Shown in pieces: positions 7,893-13,701 of a stretch of 13,701 bases of DNA. The notes below the pieces were generated by a model. The model did no database searches and had not been told where the DNA came from. It saw only the letters and a list, made by a program, of their open reading frames with translations. Position numbers and translations under genes: made by a program. Positions within the stretch are counted from its first letter, which is position 1; every line of letters starts with the position of its first letter. The stretch is from Halanaerobiales bacterium (GTDB taxonomy: Bacteria > Bacillota > Halanaerobiia > Halanaerobiales > M55B127), in contig JAIPEV010000029.1 of the NCBI GenBank assembly GCA_021736965.1, positions 1 through 13,701 of the forward strand. The letters are read 5' to 3'.

Positions 7893-7904
7893 GGAGGGAG
7901 ATAA

Positions 7905-8228
7905 ATGTATAAAGGAAATGCTACTCTTAAAAAAGAAAAAAGAAATAGCTCTATTAATAAGATTATCCTTGCTATCACAACTGTTATACTAACTCTTGTT
8001 TTATTATTAAGCATTATTTCTTTTTCAGGTTTTACAAATAAAGAGATCTACTATAAAAATATTACAATAGAAAATGGACAGACACTTTGGCAAATAGCCG
8101 AAAGTGAGTTCGGTAAAAATAGTGATATCAGAAAATATGTTTATCAAATTAAAAAAATAAACAACATAGAAAGTTCAAATATAGTCCCTGGTCAAATTAT
8201 TAAAGTCCCAGTTGAAAAAGAAGTATAA
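7905..8228 (+). CDS. yneA: YneA-like SOS cell-division suppressor (membrane-anchored LysM protein)
   Basis: The 107-residue protein has a basic, cytosolic N-terminus, one membrane segment at about residues 19-41 (IILAITTVILTLVLLLSIISF), and one LysM domain at about 52-102 (ITIENGQTLWQIAESEFG ... NNI ... IVPGQIIKVPV). LysM binds peptidoglycan glycan strands. In B. subtilis the SOS-induced YneA, a small LysM membrane protein divergent from lexA, delays division after DNA damage. Size, architecture, position and LexA-box control all agree here, though sequence identity cannot be measured. GGAGGGAG (7893-7900) precedes the ATG. The gene stands alone, closed by a terminator at 8252-8290. An ordinary LysM cell-wall protein under SOS control is the alternative. 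Confidence 0.85.
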   Translation: MYKGNATLKKEKRNSSINKIILAITTVILTLVLLLSIISFSGFTNKEIYYKNITIENGQTLWQIAESEFGKNSDIRKYVYQIKKINNIESSNIVPGQIIKVPVEKEV

Positions 8229-8251
8229 AAACCAATAACATACATCATTTA

Positions 8252-8290
8252 AAAGCTTCCTTATCCAATCGATAAAGGAAGTTTTTTTCT
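8252..8290 (+). terminator. Rho-independent terminator of yneA
   Basis: CTTCCTTATC (8256-8265) pairs with GATAAAGGAAG (8271-8281) with one bulged A and a 5-nt loop CAATC. Flanking A and T runs extend the stem, and seven T residues follow (8282-8288). It lies 27 nt after the yneA stop. Confidence 0.9.
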
Positions 8291-8721
8291 TTAAATAGAG
8301 GGAATTAATCTTTTTTTATCTAATTAATAATTGGATATAGATCATGGAGGTAATTCAAACTATAAAAATACTATGACTTGATCAAAAAAAATATTAGCCA
8401 TAACAAATAGAAAAAAATATAAAATAATTACTTTCACTTATAAAAAATTAAATAATGCAGAGAAAATATTTATTATTTATTAGATAAAAATGCTGCCGAG
8501 AAGATAGATTTAAATTAATAACAGATCATTTTTTTAAGTCAAGTTCAAAATTATCTATAATAATAGATGTAAAGATCTGTTTTAAAGTAAACTTTATGCT
8601 TTAATTATATTTATATATCTAATTTTAAAAGAAGAAAGTGCAAAATATTTTTTATTTATTTCGTAAAATGTATATTTTACGAAATTATACCCTTTTTTTA
8701 GCTAATTAATCTAAAATTTAC
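8291..8721. other. Very A+T-rich non-coding stretch before degV
   Basis: No open frame with a plausible ribosome site and length is present on either strand. I see A/T homopolymer runs, a GGAGG at 8346-8350 that leads to no usable frame, an 8-bp inverted repeat AACAGATC/GATCTGTT (8520-8527, 8574-8581), and the palindrome listed separately. No tRNA, riboswitch, CRISPR or insertion-sequence ends were recognised. It may be decayed sequence or an extended regulatory region. Confidence 0.6.
8658..8685. repeat. Perfect 12-bp inverted repeat, possible operator upstream of degV
   Basis: ATTTCGTAAAAT (8658-8669) and ATTTTACGAAAT (8674-8685) are exact reverse complements around a 4-nt centre GTAT. The T7 run at 8693-8699 is separated by 7 nt, so the fit to an intrinsic terminator is poor. 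Its length and symmetry suit a dimeric repressor site. It lies about 36 nt before the predicted degV -35 element. Confidence 0.6.
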
Positions 8722-8750
8722 TTTAAAAACCTCTATTATTACTTTATAAT
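8722..8750 (+). promoter_or_regulatory. Possible degV promoter (-35 TTTAAA, -10 TATAAT)
   Basis: A perfect TATAAT (8745-8750) has a weak TTTAAA 17 nt upstream (8722-8727). In such A+T-rich DNA similar pairs occur by chance, so this is only the best candidate, with a leader of about 65 nt. Confidence 0.4.
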
Positions 8751-8819
8751 ATTATTATAAAATTATAAATATTTATTTTTAGATTAAATTTAAAAACATT
8801 TTTTAATGGAGGTATTTAA

Positions 8820-9650
8820 ATGAAGTTAAATATTATTGCAGATAGTTCTACAGATCTTCCCGAAAAATATTTGAAAAAAATTAGTTTGGCTCCAATGACT
8901 TTAAAATTTAAGCAAGAAGTTTATAAAGATCGTATTAATCTCTCTCCTCAGGAATTTTATAAGAAGTTAAAATCAATTAATTATAGTCCTGGTTCTGCAG
9001 CACCCTCTCCTGGAGATTTTTTAAATTTAATAAAAAAAGATCATGATAATTTTATTGTTGCAATTTCTTCAGCTTTAAGCAGCAGTTATAATAATGCTGT
9101 ATTGGCTAAAGATATGTTTTTAAAAAAAGTTAGTGAAAGTTTTGTTCATGTCTTTGATACTTTAAATGCATCTGTAGGTGAAGGATTAATTATCTTAAAA
9201 CTAATTGAGCTTAGAGAAAAAAGTATGGATAATAACACAGTTATAAATGAGTTAGGCTCTTATATCGAGGATCTAAATACCTTCTTTGTTTTAGAAAATA
9301 TGAATAATTTGATTAACAGTGGTAGAGTTAATAAAATTGTAGGTAAACTGGTTAATCTGTTAAATATCAAGCTTCTAATGGGGCGTGATAGTAAAGGTGC
9401 TATAAAAACATATGAAAAAATTAGAGGCTCTAAGAAAGCCTTTTACAAGTTAATTGACTATATTGAAAAATATGGATCAGACTTTGAAAATAAATATTTA
9501 GGAATAGCCCATTATGATTGTTATGAAAAAGCCTTAAAATTTAAAAAAGAAGTTGAAAAAAGATTTAACTTTAAAGAAATTATTATAACAGAAATGGGAC
9601 CCACAATTGCTACATATGCTGATAGAGATGCTATATTAATCAGTTTTTAA
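8820..9650 (+). CDS. DegV-family fatty-acid-binding protein (FakB-like)
   Basis: DegV proteins bind a single fatty acid; FakB members present it to the kinase FakA for phosphorylation. The 276-residue protein has the usual length and order of motifs: ADSSTDLP (7-14), SAAPSPGDF (59-67) where most members have TSxPSPGDF, ISSALSSSYNNA (82-93) where SSxLSGTYxSA is usual, LINSGRV (164-170) and AHYD (230-233). The C-terminal segment is most divergent: GPTIATYADRDAILISF (260-276) replaces the typical GPVIGTHxGPGALGxxF, losing the THxGPG run. GGAGG (8808-8812) sits 7 nt before the ATG. No FakA kinase gene is adjacent. Lipid binding is probable from family, but the altered ligand-contact segments leave open a different ligand. 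Confidence 0.88.
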   Translation: MKLNIIADSSTDLPEKYLKKISLAPMTLKFKQEVYKDRINLSPQEFYKKLKSINYSPGSAAPSPGDFLNLIKKDHDNFIVAISSALSSSYNNAVLAKDMFLKKVSESFVHVFDTLNASVGEGLIILKLIELREKSMDNNTVINELGSYIEDLNTFFVLENMNNLINSGRVNKIVGKLVNLLNIKLLMGRDSKGAIKTYEKIRGSKKAFYKLIDYIEKYGSDFENKYLGIAHYDCYEKALKFKKEVEKRFNFKEIIITEMGPTIATYADRDAILISF

Positions 9651-9766
9651 TAAAAATATTTTATGAAATTATTTATTTGTTATATTTTTCACATTTATAA
9701 ACATATAATATTACTAATATTTTTAAACAACTTTACTAATAATATTTTTTTATATTATAAATATTA

Positions 9767-9815
9767 GAGAGCTGCTTTTAAGTATAAGTGATTTTATACA
9801 ATAAAAGAAGCTCTC
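9767..9815. terminator. Long hairpin between convergent degV and dehydratase genes, probable bidirectional terminator
   Basis: GAGAGCT (9767-9773) pairs with AGCTCTC (9809-9815). After one G-A mismatch, CTTTTA (9775-9780) pairs with TAAAAG (9802-9807), and GTATAA (9782-9787) pairs with TTATAC (9794-9799) at the tip. On the plus strand ATTTTATT follows; the minus-strand side is A+T-rich without a clean T run. The position between two convergent genes supports termination. Apart from this hairpin, 9651-9846 holds only A+T-rich near-repeats of ACTAATATTTTT. Confidence 0.65.
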
Positions 9816-9846
9816 ATTTTATTCCCAGAAAAAAATTATCTTTTAA

Positions 9847-11520
9847 TTATTCTCCTAAAATTGCTCCATCTTTCATTGATTTTACAGCCCCTCTATAAAT
9901 AGAAAGCCAACCTCTCTCCTCTTTAAATGGAAGATCTTTGATACTTTCACTACGAATCTTAAATTCCTCTTCTGAAATATCTAAATCTACTCTTTTTTGT
10001 TCAACATCTATTGTAATTTTATCACTTTCTTTAACTAAAGCCAATGGCCCTCCAATTGCTGCTTCAGGTGATATTTCCCCCACAAGTAACGTCTTATTAA
10101 CTAATCCTGATACATGTCCATCTGTTACTACTGCAACTTTTCCAGTTAAACCTGCTCCATCAAGAGCAAATATTACACTAGATAAAAATCCTAATCCTGG
10201 ATTACCTTTAAGTCCAAAACCTCTTAATACTAGTACTTGTCCCGCTTCAACGTCTCCATTTCTTAAAGCTTCAATTGCTCCATTTTTTGACTCATATATT
10301 GTAGCTGGACCTGTAAAATGTAACGGACGGTCATCTTTTACAGCTAGTTTTACAACTCCTACATTAGGTGCTAAATTACCCTTTACTAATACAATAGCAG
10401 GTCTAGTAGAAAGTGGTCTATCTAAAGGACGTATTATTTCTGGATCAGCAACTACTACATCCTTTAACTCATCTTGTAAGATTTTTCCAGTAACTGTAAT
10501 GACTTTTTTATTTAAAAGTTTTTCCAACTGTTTGAGCATTGCTAAAGTACCACCAGCTTCTTGATATTCTTCAATTAGTACTTCACCATTAGGTCTTACA
10601 GCTGTGAGTAAAGGAACTTCATTAGCAAACTTCTTAAATAGTCCAAATACATCTAAATCATATTCTGCTTCTTTGGCAACTGCCTGGAGGTGTTTTATCG
10701 TATTAGTAGAACCACTGACAGCAAGAGTCAGTTTTACTGCATTTTCAAACGCCTCTGGTGTCATTATATCTCTTGGTTTTAAATCTTCTTCAACCATTTG
10801 AACAATTCTTTCTCCAGCAAGCCTTACTGTTTTCCACATACCAGAAGAATTAGCAAGAACTGGTGTACTACCAGGTAATGCCATTCCTAGAGCTTCGGAA
10901 ACACCATGCATTGAATTTGCCGTACCCATTCCTGGGCATACTCCAGGACCCTGAATTGCAGTTTCAGTCATTTCAGTTAGTTCTTCTAATGATAATTTTC
11001 CAGCTGCATGATGGCCTGCATAAACAAATACATCCTCAATATCTATATGTTCTCCTTTATATTTTCCACCAGGCTGGTATCCACAACCAACAACAAGAGT
11101 TGGTATATTTAATCTTGCTGCAGCCATTAATTGAGCTGGAGCAGTTTTATCACATGATGCCAGACACACCATGCCATCTAGCTGGGCTCCCTCAACAGCA
11201 ACTTCTATATCGTTAACAATAAGATCACGGGTTGACTGTATGTATCCACCAGTTTTTCCGACAGCAGTAATAAAGTCACTAGGGGCAGCAGTTCTTATTT
11301 CAAATGCTAGACCTCCTGCAGCCATAATTGCTTCTTTCATTCTTTTAGCAACCTGATCTAAATGTGTAAAACATAAAGCAAGTTCAGAAGATGAATTTAC
11401 AATAGCAATTTTAGGTTTTTGCATATCTTCATCAGTATACCCTAAAGCTCTCCAATGAGCTCTTCTTGCTGCCCATGGTAATGAACCTACTTTAAAGTTA
11501 CTTCTTAATTTCTTTTCCAT
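9847..11520 (-). CDS. Divergent IlvD/Edd-family Fe-S dehydratase
   Basis: IlvD/Edd enzymes remove water from dihydroxy acids (dihydroxyisovalerate, phosphogluconate, sugar acids) with an Fe-S cluster. At 557 residues the length is that of dihydroxy-acid dehydratase, and the three cluster cysteines are present: Cys50 (ELALCFTHL), Cys123 (ASCDKTAP) and Cys195 (GVCPGMGTANSM). Lys125 follows in the CDK motif, and the C-terminal TDGHVSG keeps the serine used as base. Several signatures differ from true IlvD: CFTH for PCNxH, GVCPGMGTANSM for GxCGGMYTANTM, and TDGHVSG for TDGRFSGG. I therefore do not assign branched-chain amino-acid synthesis. It is the last gene of a leftward operon after two aconitase X genes and a QueG-like gene, which favours a catabolic hydroxy-acid substrate. 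AGAGGTG (11528-11534) fixes the ATG start. Confidence 0.88.
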   Translation of the reverse strand: MEKKLRSNFKVGSLPWAARRAHWRALGYTDEDMQKPKIAIVNSSSELALCFTHLDQVAKRMKEAIMAAGGLAFEIRTAAPSDFITAVGKTGGYIQSTRDLIVNDIEVAVEGAQLDGMVCLASCDKTAPAQLMAAARLNIPTLVVGCGYQPGGKYKGEHIDIEDVFVYAGHHAAGKLSLEELTEMTETAIQGPGVCPGMGTANSMHGVSEALGMALPGSTPVLANSSGMWKTVRLAGERIVQMVEEDLKPRDIMTPEAFENAVKLTLAVSGSTNTIKHLQAVAKEAEYDLDVFGLFKKFANEVPLLTAVRPNGEVLIEEYQEAGGTLAMLKQLEKLLNKKVITVTGKILQDELKDVVVADPEIIRPLDRPLSTRPAIVLVKGNLAPNVGVVKLAVKDDRPLHFTGPATIYESKNGAIEALRNGDVEAGQVLVLRGFGLKGNPGLGFLSSVIFALDGAGLTGKVAVVTDGHVSGLVNKTLLVGEISPEAAIGGPLALVKESDKITIDVEQKRVDLDISEEEFKIRSESIKDLPFKEERGWLSIYRGAVKSMKDGAILGE

Positions 11521-11551
11521 ATAGTTACACCTCTTTTTTTATAAGTTTCAA

Positions 11552-12253
11552 TTAATTTTTTTTACCATAAGGACAAATATATATACACATACCACAAATC
11601 TTTATTGGTTCTCGTTTCATAGAAAGATATTGATCACATTTTTCAGCAATATATCTTTTATCTCTTGGTTCATCTTCTTTAAATTCTCTTCCGGTAAAAG
11701 CACCTACCGGACAGATATCAACACATTTATTGCACTCACCACATCTGTTATCCATTAATTTATTTTTTATTTCTAAAGGAGCATCAGTTAATACTGTTGC
11801 CCATCTAACCCTTGGCCCATCCTCTGGTGTAATAAGCAGACAACTCTTACCAATCCATCCTAATCCTGCTAAATTCGCAGCTAACTTATGAGAAAATGAT
11901 CCAGATAACCTTACCTGACTAACTTTCTTCCCAGCTAAAATAGGTAATACATCGTATCCTTCGGCTTGTATTAGAGAACCTAATAAAGAAGTAATATTAT
12001 CAAGGCGTTGGTTAATAATATCATAGGAATGGCTCATATAATCTATGATAACTTCTTTTTCATTTCTCTTAGTTAGACGTTCAATAATTGAGTTAGGTAA
12101 AACAATACCTATTGATATTGCATATGGATACTTAGCTACATCAGATCCACCCTGTTTAAGTATTTCATGATAAGCAGTAGATAAATCTGCTACTCCAAAG
12201 TACTTTACCCCCATATTTTTGGACACTTTTTTAAGTTTTTCAATATTTAACAA
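11552..12253 (-). CDS. Short QueG-like protein with two 4Fe-4S cluster motifs
   Basis: The C-terminal half resembles epoxyqueuosine reductase QueG: SHKLAANLAGLGWIGKS followed by a loop, then CGECNKCVDICPVGAF and a second set in KCDQYLSMKRE...CGMCIYICPYG. Together these give eight cysteines for two 4Fe-4S clusters. The 233-residue length is well below QueG (over 300), and the protein stops directly after the second cluster, so the C-terminal tRNA-binding repeats of longer forms are absent. YMSHSY recalls the corrinoid-pocket DYH segment of QueG, but I cannot confirm cobalamin binding. I chose the TTG at 12253 because AGAGGTG (12261-12267) lies 7 nt upstream. It sits 35 nt after the small aconitase X gene and 31 nt before the dehydratase gene. 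An electron-transfer or reductase role in that pathway is inference. Confidence 0.8.
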   Translation of the reverse strand: MLNIEKLKKVSKNMGVKYFGVADLSTAYHEILKQGGSDVAKYPYAISIGIVLPNSIIERLTKRNEKEVIIDYMSHSYDIINQRLDNITSLLGSLIQAEGYDVLPILAGKKVSQVRLSGSFSHKLAANLAGLGWIGKSCLLITPEDGPRVRWATVLTDAPLEIKNKLMDNRCGECNKCVDICPVGAFTGREFKEDEPRDKRYIAEKCDQYLSMKREPIKICGMCIYICPYGKKN

Positions 12254-12288
12254 ATACTTTCACCTCTTTTTTCAGTATAATCCAGATA

Positions 12289-12708
12289 TTATTTTTTAAT
12301 AATACGAACTATACCTTTATCAGCATCTACTTTAACATAATCACCAGTTTCAATTTGTTTAACAGGATCTTGGTCAAAGTCTGTAATAGTAGGTACATCC
12401 ATAGACATTGCAGCAAGTACTGTTAGAGCAAGACCTTTTGTATATAACATAGCAGCAGGATTGGTACCATATCTTTTCATTGCACCATAGATAACAAAAC
12501 CTCCAGATCCTCTCGGTTCAGGAAAAACTAATATTTTATCTTTTAAGGGAATATTGTATAAGGGATGATTCCTCTCTGTTGTTATACCTCTCTTAGGATC
12601 TACATTACCCCAACCCATCAAAGGAATTTTTGAAACTATAGCTTCTCCTTCAGCTTTTCCACCAATTACCTTCCTACCTTTTAAGATAATCTCATTATAA
12701 TTTTTCAA
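12289..12708 (-). CDS. Aconitase X small (swivel domain, DUF126) subunit
   Basis: Aconitase X enzymes are Fe-S hydro-lyases distantly related to aconitase; the small subunit carries the swivelling beta-barrel domain with a catalytic serine. The 139-residue protein has the family pattern GRKVIGGKAEGEAIV (11-25), GWGNVDP (32-38), PEPRGSGGF (63-71, Ser68 as likely catalytic residue), and a C-terminal barrel strand with TGDYVKVDADKGIVRI. Known activities in the superfamily are cis-3-hydroxy-L-proline dehydratase in bacteria and phosphomevalonate dehydratase in archaea. The TTG start overlaps the stop of the large subunit by 4 nt, with GGAGGG (12716-12721) 7 nt before it, so the two subunits are made together. 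Confidence 0.9.
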   Translation of the reverse strand: MKNYNEIILKGRKVIGGKAEGEAIVSKIPLMGWGNVDPKRGITTERNHPLYNIPLKDKILVFPEPRGSGGFVIYGAMKRYGTNPAAMLYTKGLALTVLAAMSMDVPTITDFDQDPVKQIETGDYVKVDADKGIVRIIKK

Positions 12709-13701
12709 CCTCTATCCCTCCAGTCACCTTTCCACTTTCCGGTAACTGGTGCATTAATACAGTCTTCAACAGTTCCATACCATACATCAAGTGGTTTCGG
12801 ATCAAGATGGCCTGTTATATAATAACTTTGTTTTGCTGCATCTGTTGCCATAACTTCTGCTTTTGGAACAGTAGCCAATGCTCCTGGACAGGTCCCTGAC
12901 ATCAATGTACCACCTGCTTTTTCAATGATATCTTTATATCCCATACTCTCAGCAACTTTATAAGTCCATGGGTTTGTCATAACCCAAAGTCTTGTATTAC
13001 ATTTTTTTCCATTAATTAAGTGAGCAACCTTTTGTATTTCTTGTATATTATAATGAGGGCAACCCAGATAAACAAAATCAACATTTCTGTCAGAAGCATA
13101 GTTCATTTTTTCATAAGCATCTTTTAGATCTTTTTCTTTTATCTCAATTTTTTCTACATAATCATTTCCCTTAAAAGCTTCACTTAAACTAGATGCTTCT
13201 GGAGTCACCTTTGGAATGTGATACATTCTAACTTGGCCACCAGTATTTAAAGAAGAGTTCATTTTAACTAACTGGCTTATGGTAGGTTTACCTATACCTA
13301 CTATTGCAGGTACTTCTACCCCAATCTTTTCTCCGATAGTCCATCCCAAAAGGTCATAATCCATATCAGATTCTAATTTAACTTTGCATTCTACTAACCT
13401 GGTAGCTGCTCTATTTTCATCAAGATGCATATCATAGGCTGGTACTTTTCCCAAATATGCTGTTTGGAAACATCCATCAGCATTTGTTCTAGCTCCTAAA
13501 ACTGCATTTGCCCAAGGAATTGCAGAGCTCTCTCCCCAAGAGCAATGTTGTCCTGCAGTTGGCCAATATGAACTAACAAGATAATAATCACATGATAATA
13601 TTGGAACCATTCCCATCTTAATAAATGGCTTAATATCTTGCATACTTTTTTTGTGGTATTCATGATCTGACTGAGGCCAAACTGAACAGTTTTCCCATCC
13701 A
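12705..13701 (-). CDS. Aconitase X large catalytic (DUF521) subunit, 5' end outside window
   Basis: This is the catalytic subunit that pairs with the preceding small protein. The frame stays open to the right edge (331 residues visible from nt 13700), so the ATG at 13643 is internal and roughly the first quarter is missing. Family motifs are CSWGESSAIPWANAVLGARTN, GIGKPTISQL, the cluster-region cysteines in YLGCPHYNIQEI and SGTCPGAL, and the terminal DVWYGTVEDCINAPVTGKWKG. Bacterial relatives dehydrate cis-3-hydroxy-L-proline to pyrroline-2-carboxylate; archaeal ones act on mevalonate 5-phosphate. Which substrate applies here cannot be read from the sequence. Its place as the upstream gene of an operon with an IlvD/Edd-type dehydratase and a QueG-like ferredoxin argues for catabolism over isoprenoid synthesis. 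Confidence 0.92.
   Translation of the reverse strand, partial: GWENCSVWPQSDHEYHKKSMQDIKPFIKMGMVPILSCDYYLVSSYWPTAGQHCSWGESSAIPWANAVLGARTNADGCFQTAYLGKVPAYDMHLDENRAATRLVECKVKLESDMDYDLLGWTIGEKIGVEVPAIVGIGKPTISQLVKMNSSLNTGGQVRMYHIPKVTPEASSLSEAFKGNDYVEKIEIKEKDLKDAYEKMNYASDRNVDFVYLGCPHYNIQEIQKVAHLINGKKCNTRLWVMTNPWTYKVAESMGYKDIIEKAGGTLMSGTCPGALATVPKAEVMATDAAKQSYYITGHLDPKPLDVWYGTVEDCINAPVTGKWKGDWRDRG

Noticed and set aside
7784..8014. Minus-strand open frame of 76 codons overlapping yneA and the lexA promoter
   Set aside because: It would cover the well-supported promoters and operators and is antisense to yneA; no ribosome site fits.
8340..8400. Possible small gene after GGAGG at 8346-8350
   Set aside because: The frames opened by nearby ATG or TTG codons end within about ten codons.
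8706..8787. 11-bp inverted repeat TTAATCTAAAA / TTTTAGATTAA flanking the degV promoter region
   Set aside because: The arms are 60 nt apart and made almost only of A and T, so chance is a good explanation; not scored as an element end or operator.
9938..11356. Open frames of 61-208 codons on the plus strand opposite the dehydratase gene
   Set aside because: They lie wholly antisense to a well-conserved gene, lack convincing ribosome sites and show no recognisable domain; they reflect codon bias of the real gene.
11521..11551. Dehydratase gene as part of an ilv biosynthetic operon
   Set aside because: No ilvB, ilvC, leu genes or T-box leader are present; its upstream neighbours are aconitase X and QueG-like genes.
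1..13701. CRISPR arrays, insertion sequences, tRNA or rRNA genes, phage genes
   Set aside because: No regularly spaced repeats, transposase or integrase motifs, cloverleaf sequences or phage proteins were seen on either strand.

Overview
The window is a low-GC, A-rich chromosomal segment from a Gram-positive-type (Firmicutes/Bacillota) bacterium. Three things point there: the gene order mutS-mutL-miaA-hfq-dapF followed by an LL-diaminopimelate aminotransferase, strong AGGAGG-type ribosome binding sites with several TTG starts, and a lexA gene divergent from a small LysM membrane protein with B. subtilis-type SOS boxes. An anaerobe of the Halanaerobiales or a related clade would fit (family 4 Fe-S uracil-DNA glycosylase, DapL route, several Fe-S enzymes), but that placement is inference.

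Region 1 (1-7051, + strand) is one tight block of eight genes with gaps of at most about 30 nt and several overlaps: mutS (3' part only), mutL, miaA, hfq, dapF, dapL, a secreted TPR-like protein and a family 4 uracil-DNA glycosylase. It joins mismatch and uracil repair, tRNA modification, the RNA chaperone Hfq and the last two steps to meso-diaminopimelate.

Region 2 (7048-8290) is an SOS module. lexA runs leftward, its stop codon overlapping that of the glycosylase gene. A divergent 107-residue protein with one membrane segment and a LysM domain is a likely YneA-type SOS division inhibitor. The 200-nt intergenic region holds two good sigma-A-type promoters and three LexA-box-like sites. One site covers the lexA -35 element, one lies inside the yneA promoter spacer, and one lies just after the predicted yneA start point. 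A clear terminator follows yneA.

Region 3 (8229-9846) has about 590 nt of very A+T-rich non-coding DNA with a perfect 12-bp inverted repeat, then a single DegV-family (fatty-acid-binding) gene, then a long hairpin between convergent genes.

Region 4 (9847-13701, - strand) is a four-gene operon running leftward from the right edge: aconitase X large subunit (5' end outside the window), aconitase X small 'swivel' subunit, a short QueG-like protein with two 4Fe-4S motifs, and a divergent IlvD/Edd-family dehydratase. Two unrelated Fe-S hydro-lyases next to a QueG-like ferredoxin suggest a catabolic pathway for a hydroxylated acid or amino acid that I cannot name. This is the most likely place in the window for undescribed biochemistry.
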